This document shows, in pieces, positions 15,812 through 23,949 of a stretch of DNA of 64,000 nt (positions within the stretch are counted from its first letter, which is position 1; each line of letters starts with the position of its first letter). This stretch comes from SVTX01 sp045602385 (GTDB taxonomy: Bacteria > Bacillota > Clostridia > Oscillospirales > CAG-272). The stretch spans positions 7,782-71,781 of the forward strand of contig JAZSBL010000030.1 of assembly GCA_045602385.1 (NCBI GenBank), in the 5' to 3' direction. Below the pieces are notes generated by a model that did no database searches, was not told the DNA's origin, and worked only from the letters and a program-made list of their open reading frames with translations. Position numbers and translations under genes: made by a program.

Positions 15812-16603
15812 ATGTCTGCAACCAAGACGATCTGCTTTGCCAACAACAAGGGCGGAAGCGGAAAATCAACCACCTGCGCGAATATCGGATATTCGCTCTC
15901 AACTCTCGGTAAAAAGGTCCTGCTTATCGACGCAGATATGCAGATGAACCTGACCTTACAGTTCTTTGACGACGAGCAGTCGCTTGAAATGGCAAAGAGC
16001 CAAAAGAATATTTACGTGGGTATTGTGGAGCAGAGAGATCTCACCGATTTTGCAAGAGCTACCGAGTATGAAAATCTCGACCTCATTCCCTCCTCTACTC
16101 TTATGAGCGGAATCGAGTTCCAGCTCTTTACCAAGTGGCAGCGCGAGTTCATTCTCCGTGAAGGTCTTAAAAAGATCAAGGAGTCGGGAAAATACGACTA
16201 CATACTCATAGACGCTCCTCCGACACTTGGTTGCTGGGCAATGAACATTATGTGCGCGTCCGACTTCCTCGTAATTCCCGTTGAAGCGTCGCCCTGGGGA
16301 CTCTTCGGACTTGCGAACATGTTTGAATTCTATGAGCAGGTCAAGCTCATCTCCCCCTCGCTTGAGCTGATGGGTATCGCAATCACCAAGGCAAGCGAGC
16401 GCAAGAACTATTTCAAGCAGACGATAGAAACGCTTTCGTCACTTGAAAACGTAAGGCTTTTTGAGTCGATAATCAGAGTTGACTCAAATATCGAGTGGTC
16501 ACAGGACAACTCAAAGCCCGTTATGGTCTATAAGAAATCCAGCCGCGCGGCGGGTGAATATATGGAAATGGCAAAGGAGATTTTGAAATATGCCGATAGG
16601 TAA
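15812..16603 (+). CDS. ParA/MinD-family ATPase, McdA-like microcompartment positioning factor
   Basis: The 263-residue ParA-type ATPase has a deviant Walker A NNKGGSGKSTT (signature Lys13, Lys18), the A' segment LLIDADMQMN and Walker B ILIDAPPT. Such ATPases form dynamic gradients on the nucleoid and move large cargos. McdA does this for carboxysomes, and McdA-like proteins are reported near other BMC loci. The gene lies in the BMC operon 24 nt after the EutP-like gene and overlaps the next gene by 14 nt. No parB or chromosome-partition neighbour is present. Compartment positioning is therefore the best inference; a plasmid-type role is unlikely. Confidence 0.88.
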   Translation: MSATKTICFANNKGGSGKSTTCANIGYSLSTLGKKVLLIDADMQMNLTLQFFDDEQSLEMAKSQKNIYVGIVEQRDLTDFARATEYENLDLIPSSTLMSGIEFQLFTKWQREFILREGLKKIKESGKYDYILIDAPPTLGCWAMNIMCASDFLVIPVEASPWGLFGLANMFEFYEQVKLISPSLELMGIAITKASERKNYFKQTIETLSSLENVRLFESIIRVDSNIEWSQDNSKPVMVYKKSSRAAGEYMEMAKEILKYADR

Positions 16604-17015
16604 GGACAGCATTACAAAAAGAGTAGCCAAGCCGGCTGCGCCGGAGGCAAAAGCGGCAGAGCCCAAAGCTCCCGCAAAGAAGACCACAGCCCCCAAGGCA
16701 ACCGCTAAAAAGGAAGAAAATATAGCCCCCGAGCTTGTGGCAACCACAGCGGCGGCTCCCAAGAAGGCTCCTGCAAAGAAGGCAGCCACCACAACCGCAA
16801 AGAAGCCTGCAACGACATCTAAATCCACAACTGCAAAGAAACCTGCAGCTAAAAAGACCACCGCTTCAGAAAAGCTTACACCTCCTACCGCGGTTGAAAC
16901 AACCGTACTTGCAAACATCTCCCCCGAAACCGTAAAGGCGGTTATCGGACACGAGGAAAACCGTGGATTTGAGAAGGTACAGGTAGGCGAAAAGATGCCC
17001 GTGCATCTTCTTTAA
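16590..17015 (+). CDS. disordered Lys/Ala/Thr/Pro-rich protein, candidate McdB-like partner
   Basis: This 141-residue protein has three parts. A short basic N-terminus (MPIGKDSITKRV) is followed by a ~75-residue low-complexity stretch dominated by K, A, P and T with repeated AKK/PAKK/TAKKPA blocks. A conserved-looking C-terminus of ~45 residues follows (ISPETVKAVIGHEENRGFEKVQVGEKMPVHLL). No ParB HTH is present. It overlaps the ParA-like gene by 14 nt, which implies translational coupling. ParA partners typically use a basic N-terminal peptide to stimulate the ATPase, and the C-terminus could bind shell or cargo. Disorder, linkage and layout fit an McdB-like adaptor; the histone-H1-like middle could also bind DNA. 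Confidence 0.72.
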   Translation: MPIGKDSITKRVAKPAAPEAKAAEPKAPAKKTTAPKATAKKEENIAPELVATTAAAPKKAPAKKAATTTAKKPATTSKSTTAKKPAAKKTTASEKLTPPTAVETTVLANISPETVKAVIGHEENRGFEKVQVGEKMPVHLL

Positions 17016-17027
17016 AATTCAATCATT

Positions 17028-17064
17028 AAAAGGGACAAAGCGCATAGCTTTGTCCCTTTTTTTA
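17028..17064 (+). terminator. terminator of the BMC operon
   Basis: A 14-bp stem (17028-17041 with 17047-17060), a GCATA loop and a T-run form a strong intrinsic terminator 13 nt after the last gene. It marks the 3' end of the BMC transcription unit. Confidence 0.92.
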
Positions 17065-17126
17065 TTTAAATTGCGATTTATCGGGAACTTCATGTCTACA
17101 AGTTACCATTTAAATACGCTTTGCGC

Positions 17127-17214
17127 CGTAGGGGTCGACGTCCTCGGCGACCCGCCTACATGGGATATAATTTAACTTTACGGCTACGGGCCGCCGAGGA
17201 CGTCGGCCCCTACG
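17127..17214. repeat. intergenic inverted-repeat element
   Basis: Two ~27-bp imperfect inverted arms (17127-17153 and 17187-17214), rich in GTAGGGG and GACGTCCTCGGCG, flank a 33-bp AT-rich centre. No gene lies here. It looks like a dispersed extragenic palindromic element of the kind common in Clostridia, but only one copy is in the window. Confidence 0.55.
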
Positions 17215-17272
17215 ATTTAAGACCAATGTACGCTTTGATGACACACCGACAAATCAAAATTTGAAAATGTTG

Positions 17273-17301
17273 TTGACAATGATGCGGTTATATGATATAA
17301 T
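17273..17301 (+). promoter_or_regulatory. promoter of the metal-efflux operon
   Basis: TTGACA (17273-17278) and TATAAT (17296-17301) with 17-bp spacing give a full consensus promoter directly before the palindromic operator. Confidence 0.85.
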
Positions 17302-17304
17302 AAC

Positions 17305-17330
17305 AACAGTTGAACAATTGTTCAACTGTT
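17305..17330. promoter_or_regulatory. perfect 26-bp palindromic operator for the ArsR/SmtB-type repressor
   Basis: Both 13-bp arms (AACAGTTGAACAA and its exact complement) match, with the TGAACAATTGTTCA core close to the 12-2-12 sites of SmtB/CadC/CzrA regulators. It covers the transcription start of the operon whose first gene encodes such a repressor, so autoregulation released by metal is expected. Confidence 0.82.
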
Positions 17331-17349
17331 TATTTGAAGGAGGCATATT

Positions 17350-17709
17350 ATGTCACACGATAAAACAAACATTCCACTTTGTGTAACGCACGAGGCGCAT
17401 CACGAGATAATCGACCGCATAGAATTACCCGATGACGAGCATTTCTTTGAGCTTGCCGAGTTTTTCTCGGTGATCGGGGACAGCACGAGAATAAAGATAC
17501 TTTATCTTCTCTTTGAGGGTGAAATGTGCGTATGCGACATCTCCGAAAAGCTCTCTATGAGCATGTCGGCTATATCGCATCAGCTCCGAGTGCTTAAAAA
17601 CTCACGTCTTGTCAAGTACCGCAAAGAGGGCAAATCGGTCCTCTACTCTCTTGACGACGACCACGTAAAAACGATAATCAACATGGGCGTTGACCATATC
17701 AACGAATAA
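17350..17709 (+). CDS. ArsR/SmtB-family metal-responsive repressor, CadC-like
   Basis: The 119-residue winged-helix repressor has the DNA-recognition region MSMSAISHQLRVLKNSRLVKYRKEGK. The metal-box EMCVCD has the two cysteines of the CadC/ArsR alpha-3 site that binds Cd, Pb or similar ions. The C-terminal helix DDDHVKTIINMGVDHINE has the Asp/His...His/Glu spacing of the alpha-5 zinc site of SmtB/CzrA. The His- and Cys-bearing N-terminus may add ligands. Metal binding should release it from the operator 20 bp upstream and induce the efflux ATPase. Confidence 0.92.
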   Translation: MSHDKTNIPLCVTHEAHHEIIDRIELPDDEHFFELAEFFSVIGDSTRIKILYLLFEGEMCVCDISEKLSMSMSAISHQLRVLKNSRLVKYRKEGKSVLYSLDDDHVKTIINMGVDHINE

Positions 17710-17725
17710 TAAGACGAGGTGTGTT

Positions 17726-17944
17726 ATGAGAAAGACATTCAGACTTGAGGATCTTGACTGCGCGCACTGCGCGGCTAAAATGGAGATCGCCATCTCCAAA
17801 ATTGAGGGTGTTTACGAGGCGAAGATCGCCTTTATGACACAGAAGCTCACGATTGAAGCGGAAGAAAAGGATTTTGACCGCATCGTAAAGGATGCGCAGA
17901 AGGCAATCAAGAAAATAGAGCCCGACTGCCGTATAGTTTTTTAA
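17726..17944 (+). CDS. stand-alone heavy-metal-associated (HMA) domain protein
   Basis: The 72-residue ferredoxin-like HMA domain has the metal motif LDCAHCAAKME near residue 10. The ATPase encoded next has no HMA domain of its own, so this small protein probably plays the part of that N-terminal domain as a soluble chaperone or trans-acting regulator. The ATG at 17726 has GAGG upstream. It ends one base before the ATPase start, implying coupled translation. Confidence 0.9.
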   Translation: MRKTFRLEDLDCAHCAAKMEIAISKIEGVYEAKIAFMTQKLTIEAEEKDFDRIVKDAQKAIKKIEPDCRIVF

Positions 17945-17945
17945 T

Positions 17946-19835
17946 ATGAGAAGAAAAGACAAAAAACAGCTGATACGGATTATTATATCGGCGGTCTGCC
18001 TTGGAGCTGTGGTAGCGATAGATAAGATATGGGGCTTTCCCTTCTCTCTTACGCTTTTCGGCTTTGACTTTTTGCCGTTGATGATCTATCTTATTCCCTA
18101 TGTACCCGTAGGCTATCCCGTATTGATCAGCGCGGGGAAAAATATCGCTCGCGGTCAGGTTTTTGACGAGAATTTTCTTATGTCGCTGGCAACCGTCGCC
18201 GCACTTGTCACAGGAGAATATGCCGAGGCGGTATTCGTTATGCTCTTTTACCAGGTTGGCGAGCTTTTCGAGCATATTGCCGTCGGAAAGAGCCGCGACT
18301 CGATAAAATCCCTGCTCTCTATCCGCGCAGACACCGCTTTTGTTGAAAACGAGAACGGCGAGCTCTTCGAGGTAGACTGCGAGGAGATAAATGTCGGCGA
18401 TATTATCACCGTCAAATCGGGCGGCAAGATACCGCTTGACGGCGTCATCGTTGAGGGCAGAAGCTCACTTAATACAGTTGCGCTCACCGGAGAATCCCTG
18501 CCCAGAGCGGTCGAGATCGGCGACGAGGCACTCAGCGGATGTGTTAACGAGGGCGGTGTACTCAAAATCCGCGTTACAAAGCCTTCCCGGGAATCCACCG
18601 TATCTAAAATTCTCGCGCTTGTAGAATCGTCCGCTGAAAACAAATCCAAAAGCGAGGACTTTATCACAAAATTCGCACGCGTATATACCCCCACAGTCGT
18701 TATTCTGGCGGCTCTGCTTGCAGTATTGCCCCCTGTCATTACAGGTATAAATGACGGCGGCGTATGGCGCGAGTGGGTGATGCGCGCCATGACATTCCTT
18801 GTAATTTCATGCCCCTGCGCGCTTGTTATTTCGGTTCCGCTCTCCTATTTTGGCGGAATCGGAGCGGCATCAAAAAAAGGCATACTTATTAAAGGCTCTA
18901 ACTACCTTGATGCGCTCTCACACTGCGACACGGTGGTTTTTGACAAGACAGGAACACTCACCCGCGGCGCCTTCTCAGTCACAGAGGTCATATGTCACGA
19001 TAACAACAATAACGCAGAGCTTCTCTCCCTTGCATTGGCGGCTGAAAAATACTCCACCCACCCGATAGCTGCGGCTATCCGCCGCTACGGTGAGGAAAAC
19101 AGATATATTCCCTGTGCCGAGCTATCCGACATAGAGGAAATATCGGGACTTGGTGTAAAAGTCTGCTACAACGGCGAGATTCTACTTGTAGGCAACGAAA
19201 GGCTTATGAGTGAGAATAATATAAAAGCTGAATCAACAAGCATTGGAGCAAGCGTGTTCGTCGCTCTCGGGGACAGGTGCCTCGGATCGCTCCATCTCTC
19301 CGACGATCCCAAGGATAACGCGCATGATGCTATACTTGCACTCCGCAAAAACGGCATTTCCAAGACGGTAATGCTTAGCGGTGACAAGGAAAGCGAGGCG
19401 CAAAGAATATCAAATACGCTCTCCCTTGACTCCTACCGCGCCGAGCTTCTCCCCGCAGACAAGGTATATGCGCTTGAAGGCATTATGAACGAATCAAAGG
19501 GGCTTTGCGCCTACGTGGGCGACGGAATCAACGACGCACCCGTGCTTGCACGTGCCGACGTTGGAATCGCCATGGGCGCTCTTGGCTCGGATGCGGCGAT
19601 CGAGGCGGCAGATATTGTTCTTATGAATGATAACCTTGAAAAAATAAACGATGCAGTAATTCTTTCAAGAAGAACACGCCGCATCGTTATCCAAAATATT
19701 GTTTTTGCCCTTGGCGTAAAGGCCTTGGCTCTGGTTTTGGGTGCGCTTGGTATCGTAGGCCTTGGCGTTGCGATATTTGCGGACGTCGGCGTTGCGGTAA
19801 TAGCGATATTGAACTCTATGAGAAACTTAAAATAA
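17946..19835 (+). CDS. P1B-2 type Zn/Cd/Pb-exporting ATPase
   Basis: The 629-residue heavy-metal P-type ATPase of the CadA/ZntA group has the CPC ion motif at residues 289-291 (SCPCALVISVP) and the phosphorylated Asp333 in DKTGTLT. The hinge is GDGINDAP. The last membrane helices carry the N...K and DVG residues (NIVFALGVK, FADVGV) that mark the Zn/Cd/Pb subgroup. The N-terminal HMA domain is missing and is supplied by the separate gene directly upstream. It exports toxic divalent metal across the cytoplasmic membrane and is controlled by the CadC-like repressor. Confidence 0.95.
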   Translation: MRRKDKKQLIRIIISAVCLGAVVAIDKIWGFPFSLTLFGFDFLPLMIYLIPYVPVGYPVLISAGKNIARGQVFDENFLMSLATVAALVTGEYAEAVFVMLFYQVGELFEHIAVGKSRDSIKSLLSIRADTAFVENENGELFEVDCEEINVGDIITVKSGGKIPLDGVIVEGRSSLNTVALTGESLPRAVEIGDEALSGCVNEGGVLKIRVTKPSRESTVSKILALVESSAENKSKSEDFITKFARVYTPTVVILAALLAVLPPVITGINDGGVWREWVMRAMTFLVISCPCALVISVPLSYFGGIGAASKKGILIKGSNYLDALSHCDTVVFDKTGTLTRGAFSVTEVICHDNNNNAELLSLALAAEKYSTHPIAAAIRRYGEENRYIPCAELSDIEEISGLGVKVCYNGEILLVGNERLMSENNIKAESTSIGASVFVALGDRCLGSLHLSDDPKDNAHDAILALRKNGISKTVMLSGDKESEAQRISNTLSLDSYRAELLPADKVYALEGIMNESKGLCAYVGDGINDAPVLARADVGIAMGALGSDAAIEAADIVLMNDNLEKINDAVILSRRTRRIVIQNIVFALGVKALALVLGALGIVGLGVAIFADVGVAVIAILNSMRNLK

Positions 19836-19844
19836 AGAAATTAC

Positions 19845-19875
19845 CCCCTTGGAGAAAACTCCAAGGGGATTTTTC
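19845..19875. terminator. terminator between convergent genes
   Basis: A perfect 10-bp stem (19845-19854 with 19859-19868), an AAAA loop and ATTTTTC on the plus strand end the metal-efflux operon. The minus-strand flank is T-rich enough to help stop the converging operon too. Confidence 0.85.
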
Positions 19876-19876
19876 G

Positions 19877-20746
19877 TTATTTTTCAATTGTAATTATGTA
19901 GCAACCCGTGTTATCGGGCGAGATAACGCATGACTGAAATTCGGCGGGCATAATGACCGTATCCCCAACCGTCTGCCTTGAAACAAGATAGCCGTCTATC
20001 TCATACCACTCCCCGACTTCAAAAGATGAAATGTATTCCTCAAGCGTCAGGTGATTGTTATATATCACGCTCGCGTGCGGCGCGCCTACGTAACGGATAT
20101 GCCAGGGCTCGTATCTGATGCCTGTTATTTCCTCACCGTAAGAGGGATAGCGGATTATAAAGCCGTATTCATGCGCGTGAGAATTGACAAACCTGCCCGA
20201 GGGCGACTTCAAAAAGGCGTCCCCCGCGTAATACGCCACGTAAACGTCAAGGGCAAGACCGCTTTGGTGCTCGCTTGCTCCGGGCACGGTTGCCGTTTTG
20301 GGGTCCTCCCGATATAGCATTTCCTGCTCCTCGCGACTGCGGAAGTCACTTGAAACGTAAAGCTTGTTCCCTGTTCTCTCCTTCACTGCCGCAGAAAGTC
20401 TTGCATAAGCGTCGATCATAGGTCTGCTCATAAACACAGTCGTATCATTGTACTCAACCACGTCGGGGACAAAGGTGCCCCGTAGCATATACTCAGTGTT
20501 AACCAGCATCAGGCTTTGCTCAAAGCTCACGTTTTCGCGCGCCGCAAGCTCGGTTATTGAATATTCCGCAAAACCGCTTTGATCTATCCGCTCTACCTTT
20601 TCGGGAATGCGAAACCACCCAAGCTTTTCCGATAGCGCGTATATCTTGTGATAATTCAAGACAAATGCAAGCACCGCCGACAAAAGAAGCGCGGCGGCAA
20701 TTGCAATTATGATTATAGTTTTTGCTTTTTTACTTAAAATCTTCAT
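19877..20746 (-). CDS. membrane-anchored D-Ala-D-Ala carboxypeptidase (VanY/M15B family)
   Basis: The 289-residue protein has one N-terminal membrane helix (residues ~8-28) and a secreted M15 peptidase domain. Zinc and catalytic motifs are SEHQSGLALDV (SxHxxGxAxD) and EPWHIRYVG (E/H pair). It should trim the terminal D-alanine from peptidoglycan stems outside the membrane. It overlaps the stop of the upstream BspA-like gene by 4 nt (ATGA), so the two are translationally coupled. A role in wall maturation is likely; vancomycin resistance cannot be inferred because no vanHAX genes are nearby. Confidence 0.9.
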   Translation of the reverse strand: MKILSKKAKTIIIIAIAAALLLSAVLAFVLNYHKIYALSEKLGWFRIPEKVERIDQSGFAEYSITELAARENVSFEQSLMLVNTEYMLRGTFVPDVVEYNDTTVFMSRPMIDAYARLSAAVKERTGNKLYVSSDFRSREEQEMLYREDPKTATVPGASEHQSGLALDVYVAYYAGDAFLKSPSGRFVNSHAHEYGFIIRYPSYGEEITGIRYEPWHIRYVGAPHASVIYNNHLTLEEYISSFEVGEWYEIDGYLVSRQTVGDTVIMPAEFQSCVISPDNTGCYIITIEK

Positions 20747-22122
20747 TCTTCTACCGAGACGCCGCTGTAATCTATCGGCTCAAGCCTTGGGCAATCCGCA
20801 AACGCATCTCGTCCCACCTTGTCGGTTCCGCCAAGCGACACTGAAACAAGAGATTTGCAACCGCAAAATGCCGATGCCTTGATCTCTTTCAATGACTGTG
20901 GGCACTCAACGCTTTTGATCGCGCCGCAACCGTAGAAGGCCTGCATACCGATAACCTCAAGTGATGCGCCAAGCTTTAATGCGGAAATATTGTCACAACC
21001 GAAATAAGCATCGTCACCAATCGTCTTTACCTTATCGGGGATAGCTACCGCGCCAAGAGAGCGGCAAGCGTAAAAGGATCTGACCCCGATAGCTTCAAGC
21101 GATTCGGGGAGATTTATCTCGGTTATATACCGACATGAATAAAATGCTTTATCGGGAATTTTCGTGCAGCCCTCAGCAACCGTTACTCTGCGAAGCGTGT
21201 CGGGCACAAGCTCATCATTATAATCCGCGCTTGCGGCGTCAAATATTCTACCTATATAGTCTCCCTCTCCAAGCGTCAACGTAATGGAGTTGAGGGCAGT
21301 GCAGGCATAAAGCGCGCCCTTAGCAACGCTTTTCGCGCTTGAAATATTTATATCGTACAGAGATCTGCAAAAAGCAAATGCATACTCATCTATATTACAA
21401 ACGCCGTTGCACGAAACGTATACAAGGTCATAGCACTGATAAAAAGCAAGCTTTCCGATGCTTGTAACACTATCGGGCAGAACCACGGCAGAAAGAGCCT
21501 TGGCGTCTCTGAACGCCTCGTCGGGAACGCTATTACACCTATCGCCTATTATTACCATATCAAGGCTTGCGGGAAGCGCGACCGCGTTCTTGTCGGGCTC
21601 GTCAGCGCCAAATGCGTATCCTACGAACTGATTTTCATGACCGTCGCCAATAAAGGGCAGACGAATCGTTGAAAGTCCACCGCATCCGTTGAATGCGCCC
21701 TGCGCGATCACGTCCACCGTATCTGGCACGTATACCGCACGAATGAGATCACCGGAAAACGCATTTGCGGCTATCTCGGCAACCGCCGCGCCGTCTATTG
21801 CTTCGGGTATCACTACAATAGGCTCCTCGCCTATATATTCAACTATTTTTACTTTTCCCTCAACCGTCTCGTACAAGAAGGATTCCTTACCCGTCGGCTG
21901 ATTGGAATTGAATGCAAGAGCGGCATTCTCCTTATACTCGGAATACCTATCGTAAAGCTCGCTATTCACTCCCGTATCCTTCGCGGGCTCAAACGTCGGC
22001 TCGGTCGAAGTTTCCGCGCCCTGCTCGGGTTCACTTGAACACGCGGCAAGAGAGAGTGAAAGGCATAAAAGAAGCGCAAGCCCAAAAGCCGTTATTTTTA
22101 CAAGATCAAATTTCCTCTTCAT
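20743..22122 (-). CDS. BspA-like leucine-rich-repeat lipoprotein
   Basis: The ~459-residue lipoprotein has signal peptide and lipobox SLAAC, an acidic/Thr linker, then about a dozen LRR_5 (BspA/treponemal) repeats with units such as IPDKAFYSCRYITEINLPESLEAI. These repeats form a curved solenoid on the cell surface and usually mediate binding. I chose the ATG at 22122, which has GGAG 9 nt upstream and puts the hydrophobic core at the start; an earlier in-frame start at 22146 adds eight residues. It overlaps the membrane protein upstream by 17 bp and the peptidase downstream by 4 bp. Confidence 0.85.
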   Translation of the reverse strand: MKRKFDLVKITAFGLALLLCLSLSLAACSSEPEQGAETSTEPTFEPAKDTGVNSELYDRYSEYKENAALAFNSNQPTGKESFLYETVEGKVKIVEYIGEEPIVVIPEAIDGAAVAEIAANAFSGDLIRAVYVPDTVDVIAQGAFNGCGGLSTIRLPFIGDGHENQFVGYAFGADEPDKNAVALPASLDMVIIGDRCNSVPDEAFRDAKALSAVVLPDSVTSIGKLAFYQCYDLVYVSCNGVCNIDEYAFAFCRSLYDINISSAKSVAKGALYACTALNSITLTLGEGDYIGRIFDAASADYNDELVPDTLRRVTVAEGCTKIPDKAFYSCRYITEINLPESLEAIGVRSFYACRSLGAVAIPDKVKTIGDDAYFGCDNISALKLGASLEVIGMQAFYGCGAIKSVECPQSLKEIKASAFCGCKSLVSVSLGGTDKVGRDAFADCPRLEPIDYSGVSVEE

Positions 22123-22627
22123 TGTCGCACTGCTCCTTTTTTTCACTTGATGCCCTTACAAGATGATATCCCAGCGCGAACGCAAAGGGCAGCACCTGCG
22201 CGCAGAACCAACCGATGCTCTGCTCCAGCATCAATACAGCGTCCTCATCACCGTTGTTTATAATTCCCTCTAAGCCGTTGCTCTCTGCCCATACGTAAGG
22301 AAGCATCACTCCGTAGGTGAATAATATCGCCACTGTTATTATTATCGACTTGTCGATCTGCGAAGATACCTTTACGTACCCGAATTTGTAGCCGACCGTC
22401 AGCGCTATTGCAACCAAAATCACAGGCGGCAAGAGTGATGTGTACTTCAAAAGCCAGATGGTGTTATCCATCTTTCCCTTCTCCTCAAGCTCGACTATCT
22501 TTTCGGGCACGAAGTTCAGATACAACGTTAAAAGTCCGTACATTATCGCGCAAGCCAGCACAGAAAATATTACAATTTTTAATATCCTTAGCACAATCTT
22601 TCTTGCGCTTTTCTTTTCGTTTTCCAT
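22106..22627 (-). CDS. small membrane protein of unknown function
   Basis: I do not recognise the family. The 173-residue product has four likely membrane helices (residues ~14-34, ~60-80, ~92-112 and ~138-158) with short charged loops and an acidic, Lys-rich tail. It sits in the middle of a six-gene operon, between a small Cys-rich protein gene and a surface lipoprotein gene that overlaps its 3' end. No catalytic motif is visible. Confidence 0.7.
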   Translation of the reverse strand: MENEKKSARKIVLRILKIVIFSVLACAIMYGLLTLYLNFVPEKIVELEEKGKMDNTIWLLKYTSLLPPVILVAIALTVGYKFGYVKVSSQIDKSIIITVAILFTYGVMLPYVWAESNGLEGIINNGDEDAVLMLEQSIGWFCAQVLPFAFALGYHLVRASSEKKEQCDNEEEI

Positions 22628-22638
22628 TTTACTATTCC

Positions 22639-22866
22639 TTATATCTGCTTGTGAACGCTCTTATACTCGTCGTAATAGCGGTAATAGGGACAACCCCTTG
22701 TGTTTCCGCCCAGGAAGTCTATCATCTCATCCTCGTCAAGCGACATGGAGCAAACGTACTCTCCCCATTCCTCATCATAGTCGTAAAATTCGCAGCTTTC
22801 ACAATTCCTGCTCACATATTTCGGAGTGGCCGCAGTTGTTTTTATATTCTTTTCCATTCGTATCAA
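22639..22866 (-). CDS. small Cys-rich protein, probably metal-binding
   Basis: The 75-residue acidic protein has a CESCEFY pair, a second cysteine in EYVCSM and a fourth in RGCPYY, with a conserved-looking DEDEMIDFLGG segment. This pattern recurs in small proteins of Clostridia annotated as domains of unknown function (I think DUF6472). Four cysteines suggest one bound zinc. The longer form starts with TTG overlapping the cdd stop and has AAGGA 7 nt upstream; an ATG at 22857 is the alternative. Confidence 0.65.
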   Translation of the reverse strand: MIRMEKNIKTTAATPKYVSRNCESCEFYDYDEEWGEYVCSMSLDEDEMIDFLGGNTRGCPYYRYYDEYKSVHKQI

Positions 22867-23273
22867 AGCGTTTCCTTTTTAAAGGATTCGGGCAAAAGCT
22901 CTGCCAAGGTATATGTCTTGATCTCCTTGCCGTCATACAGCAAAATCTCAAAATCAGGCCCACAAAACTCTGCAATTACCTGTCTGCATATTCCACACGG
23001 AGCGCAGATATCGCCTATCTTCTCTCCGCGTCTTGCGCCAACGATGGATATCGCTCTGAAATCTCTCTTTCCCTCGTTTACCGCCTTGAATATTGCCGTT
23101 CTTTCGGCACAGTTCGTCGCGCCGTAGGACGCGTTTTCAATATTCGCGCCCTCGTATATCTCGCCGTCAGAGCAAAGAAGTGCCGCTCCGACGCAAAAGC
23201 TTGAATAGGGCGAGTATGCCTTGAGCCGTGCATCGCAAGCTCTCTTCACAAGCATTTCCTTATCGTATTTCAT
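22863..23273 (-). CDS. cdd: cytidine deaminase
   Basis: The 136-residue homotetramer-type cytidine deaminase converts cytidine and deoxycytidine to the uridine forms in pyrimidine salvage. The substrate-binding YSPYSSFCVGAAL, the catalytic CAERTAIFKA and the zinc PCGICRQ motifs are intact. It lies between the HD-hydrolase gene (16-nt gap) and the small Cys-rich gene, in a minus-strand operon. Confidence 0.96.
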   Translation of the reverse strand: MKYDKEMLVKRACDARLKAYSPYSSFCVGAALLCSDGEIYEGANIENASYGATNCAERTAIFKAVNEGKRDFRAISIVGARRGEKIGDICAPCGICRQVIAEFCGPDFEILLYDGKEIKTYTLAELLPESFKKETL

Positions 23274-23289
23274 TTTTCTACCTGCCTTT

Positions 23290-23880
23290 TTATTTTTCAG
23301 AACCCTCTACGTAGTAAGCCGCCTCGGAATCGGCGCAATTGAGGAAAAACGCAAGCGGGAACATTTCCATCGCCTTTCCCACGTTGCCGTGATTCTCCTT
23401 ATCAGCCGAGAAGCCCATGTGGTATCTTATCGCAAACGCCTCGTCGCGTGTAAGTCGCATATATCCCGAAATGATATAGACCGATTTTTCGCCGTGACCG
23501 TAAGGAAGCGAGTCGTCTATTGTGTAAAACGGCACAGACTCCCACTTGCCCATATCGTTCTTTACGTTTCTGAACGATACGTTGTAGAAATTGATCTTGC
23601 ATAAGTCATGCAGAAGCGCCGCGATAGCAATGCTTTCCTCGCTGTACTCAATGCCGTATACCTCGTTGATCCTCGGACGCTTCATAATGTCGCAAAGGCA
23701 GTCGTATACGTTCAGGCTATGCTCCACAAGTCCGCCCTCGTAGTTTCCGTGAAAGCGCGTTGATGCGGGAGCGGTAAAGAAATCACTTGAGCTTGAAAGC
23801 AAAAAGTCAAGCAGCTTATCCGCTCCGTCTCTCTTTATCTTCTCCTTGTATATCTCAATAAATCTTTCCTTGTTTGTCAT
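23290..23880 (-). CDS. HD-domain phosphohydrolase
   Basis: The 196-residue HD-superfamily metal hydrolase has the opening histidine in YEGGLVEHSLNV, the HD pair in AALLHDLCK and further His/Asp residues in LPYGHGEKS and YHMG. These proteins act on nucleotides or nucleic-acid ends; the substrate cannot be read from sequence, but the cytidine deaminase next to it hints at nucleotide metabolism. It is the first gene of the operon; GGGG lies before the ATG. Confidence 0.85.
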   Translation of the reverse strand: MTNKERFIEIYKEKIKRDGADKLLDFLLSSSSDFFTAPASTRFHGNYEGGLVEHSLNVYDCLCDIMKRPRINEVYGIEYSEESIAIAALLHDLCKINFYNVSFRNVKNDMGKWESVPFYTIDDSLPYGHGEKSVYIISGYMRLTRDEAFAIRYHMGFSADKENHGNVGKAMEMFPLAFFLNCADSEAAYYVEGSEK

Positions 23881-23920
23881 AGTGCCCCCTATATCAATTT
23901 AAATATAATTATACAATTAT

Positions 23921-23949
23921 ATTTTACCAAAGCGGCGGAGCTTTGTCAA
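23921..23949 (-). promoter_or_regulatory. promoter of the HD-cdd-LRR-vanY operon
   Basis: On the minus strand TTGACA (23949-23944) and TAAAAT (23926-23921) are spaced 17 bp, with TGG before the -10. The -35 overlaps the last codons of the upstream Ca-ATPase gene, so read-through from that gene is also possible. Confidence 0.65.

Noticed and set aside
15812..16603. Plasmid partition ParA or chromosome Soj.
   Set aside because: No ParB, parS-like sites or replication genes are near; the gene lies within the BMC operon before its terminator.
19877..20746. Part of a vancomycin-resistance cluster.
   Set aside because: VanY-like carboxypeptidases are common in Clostridia; no vanH, vanA/B, vanX or VanRS genes are present.
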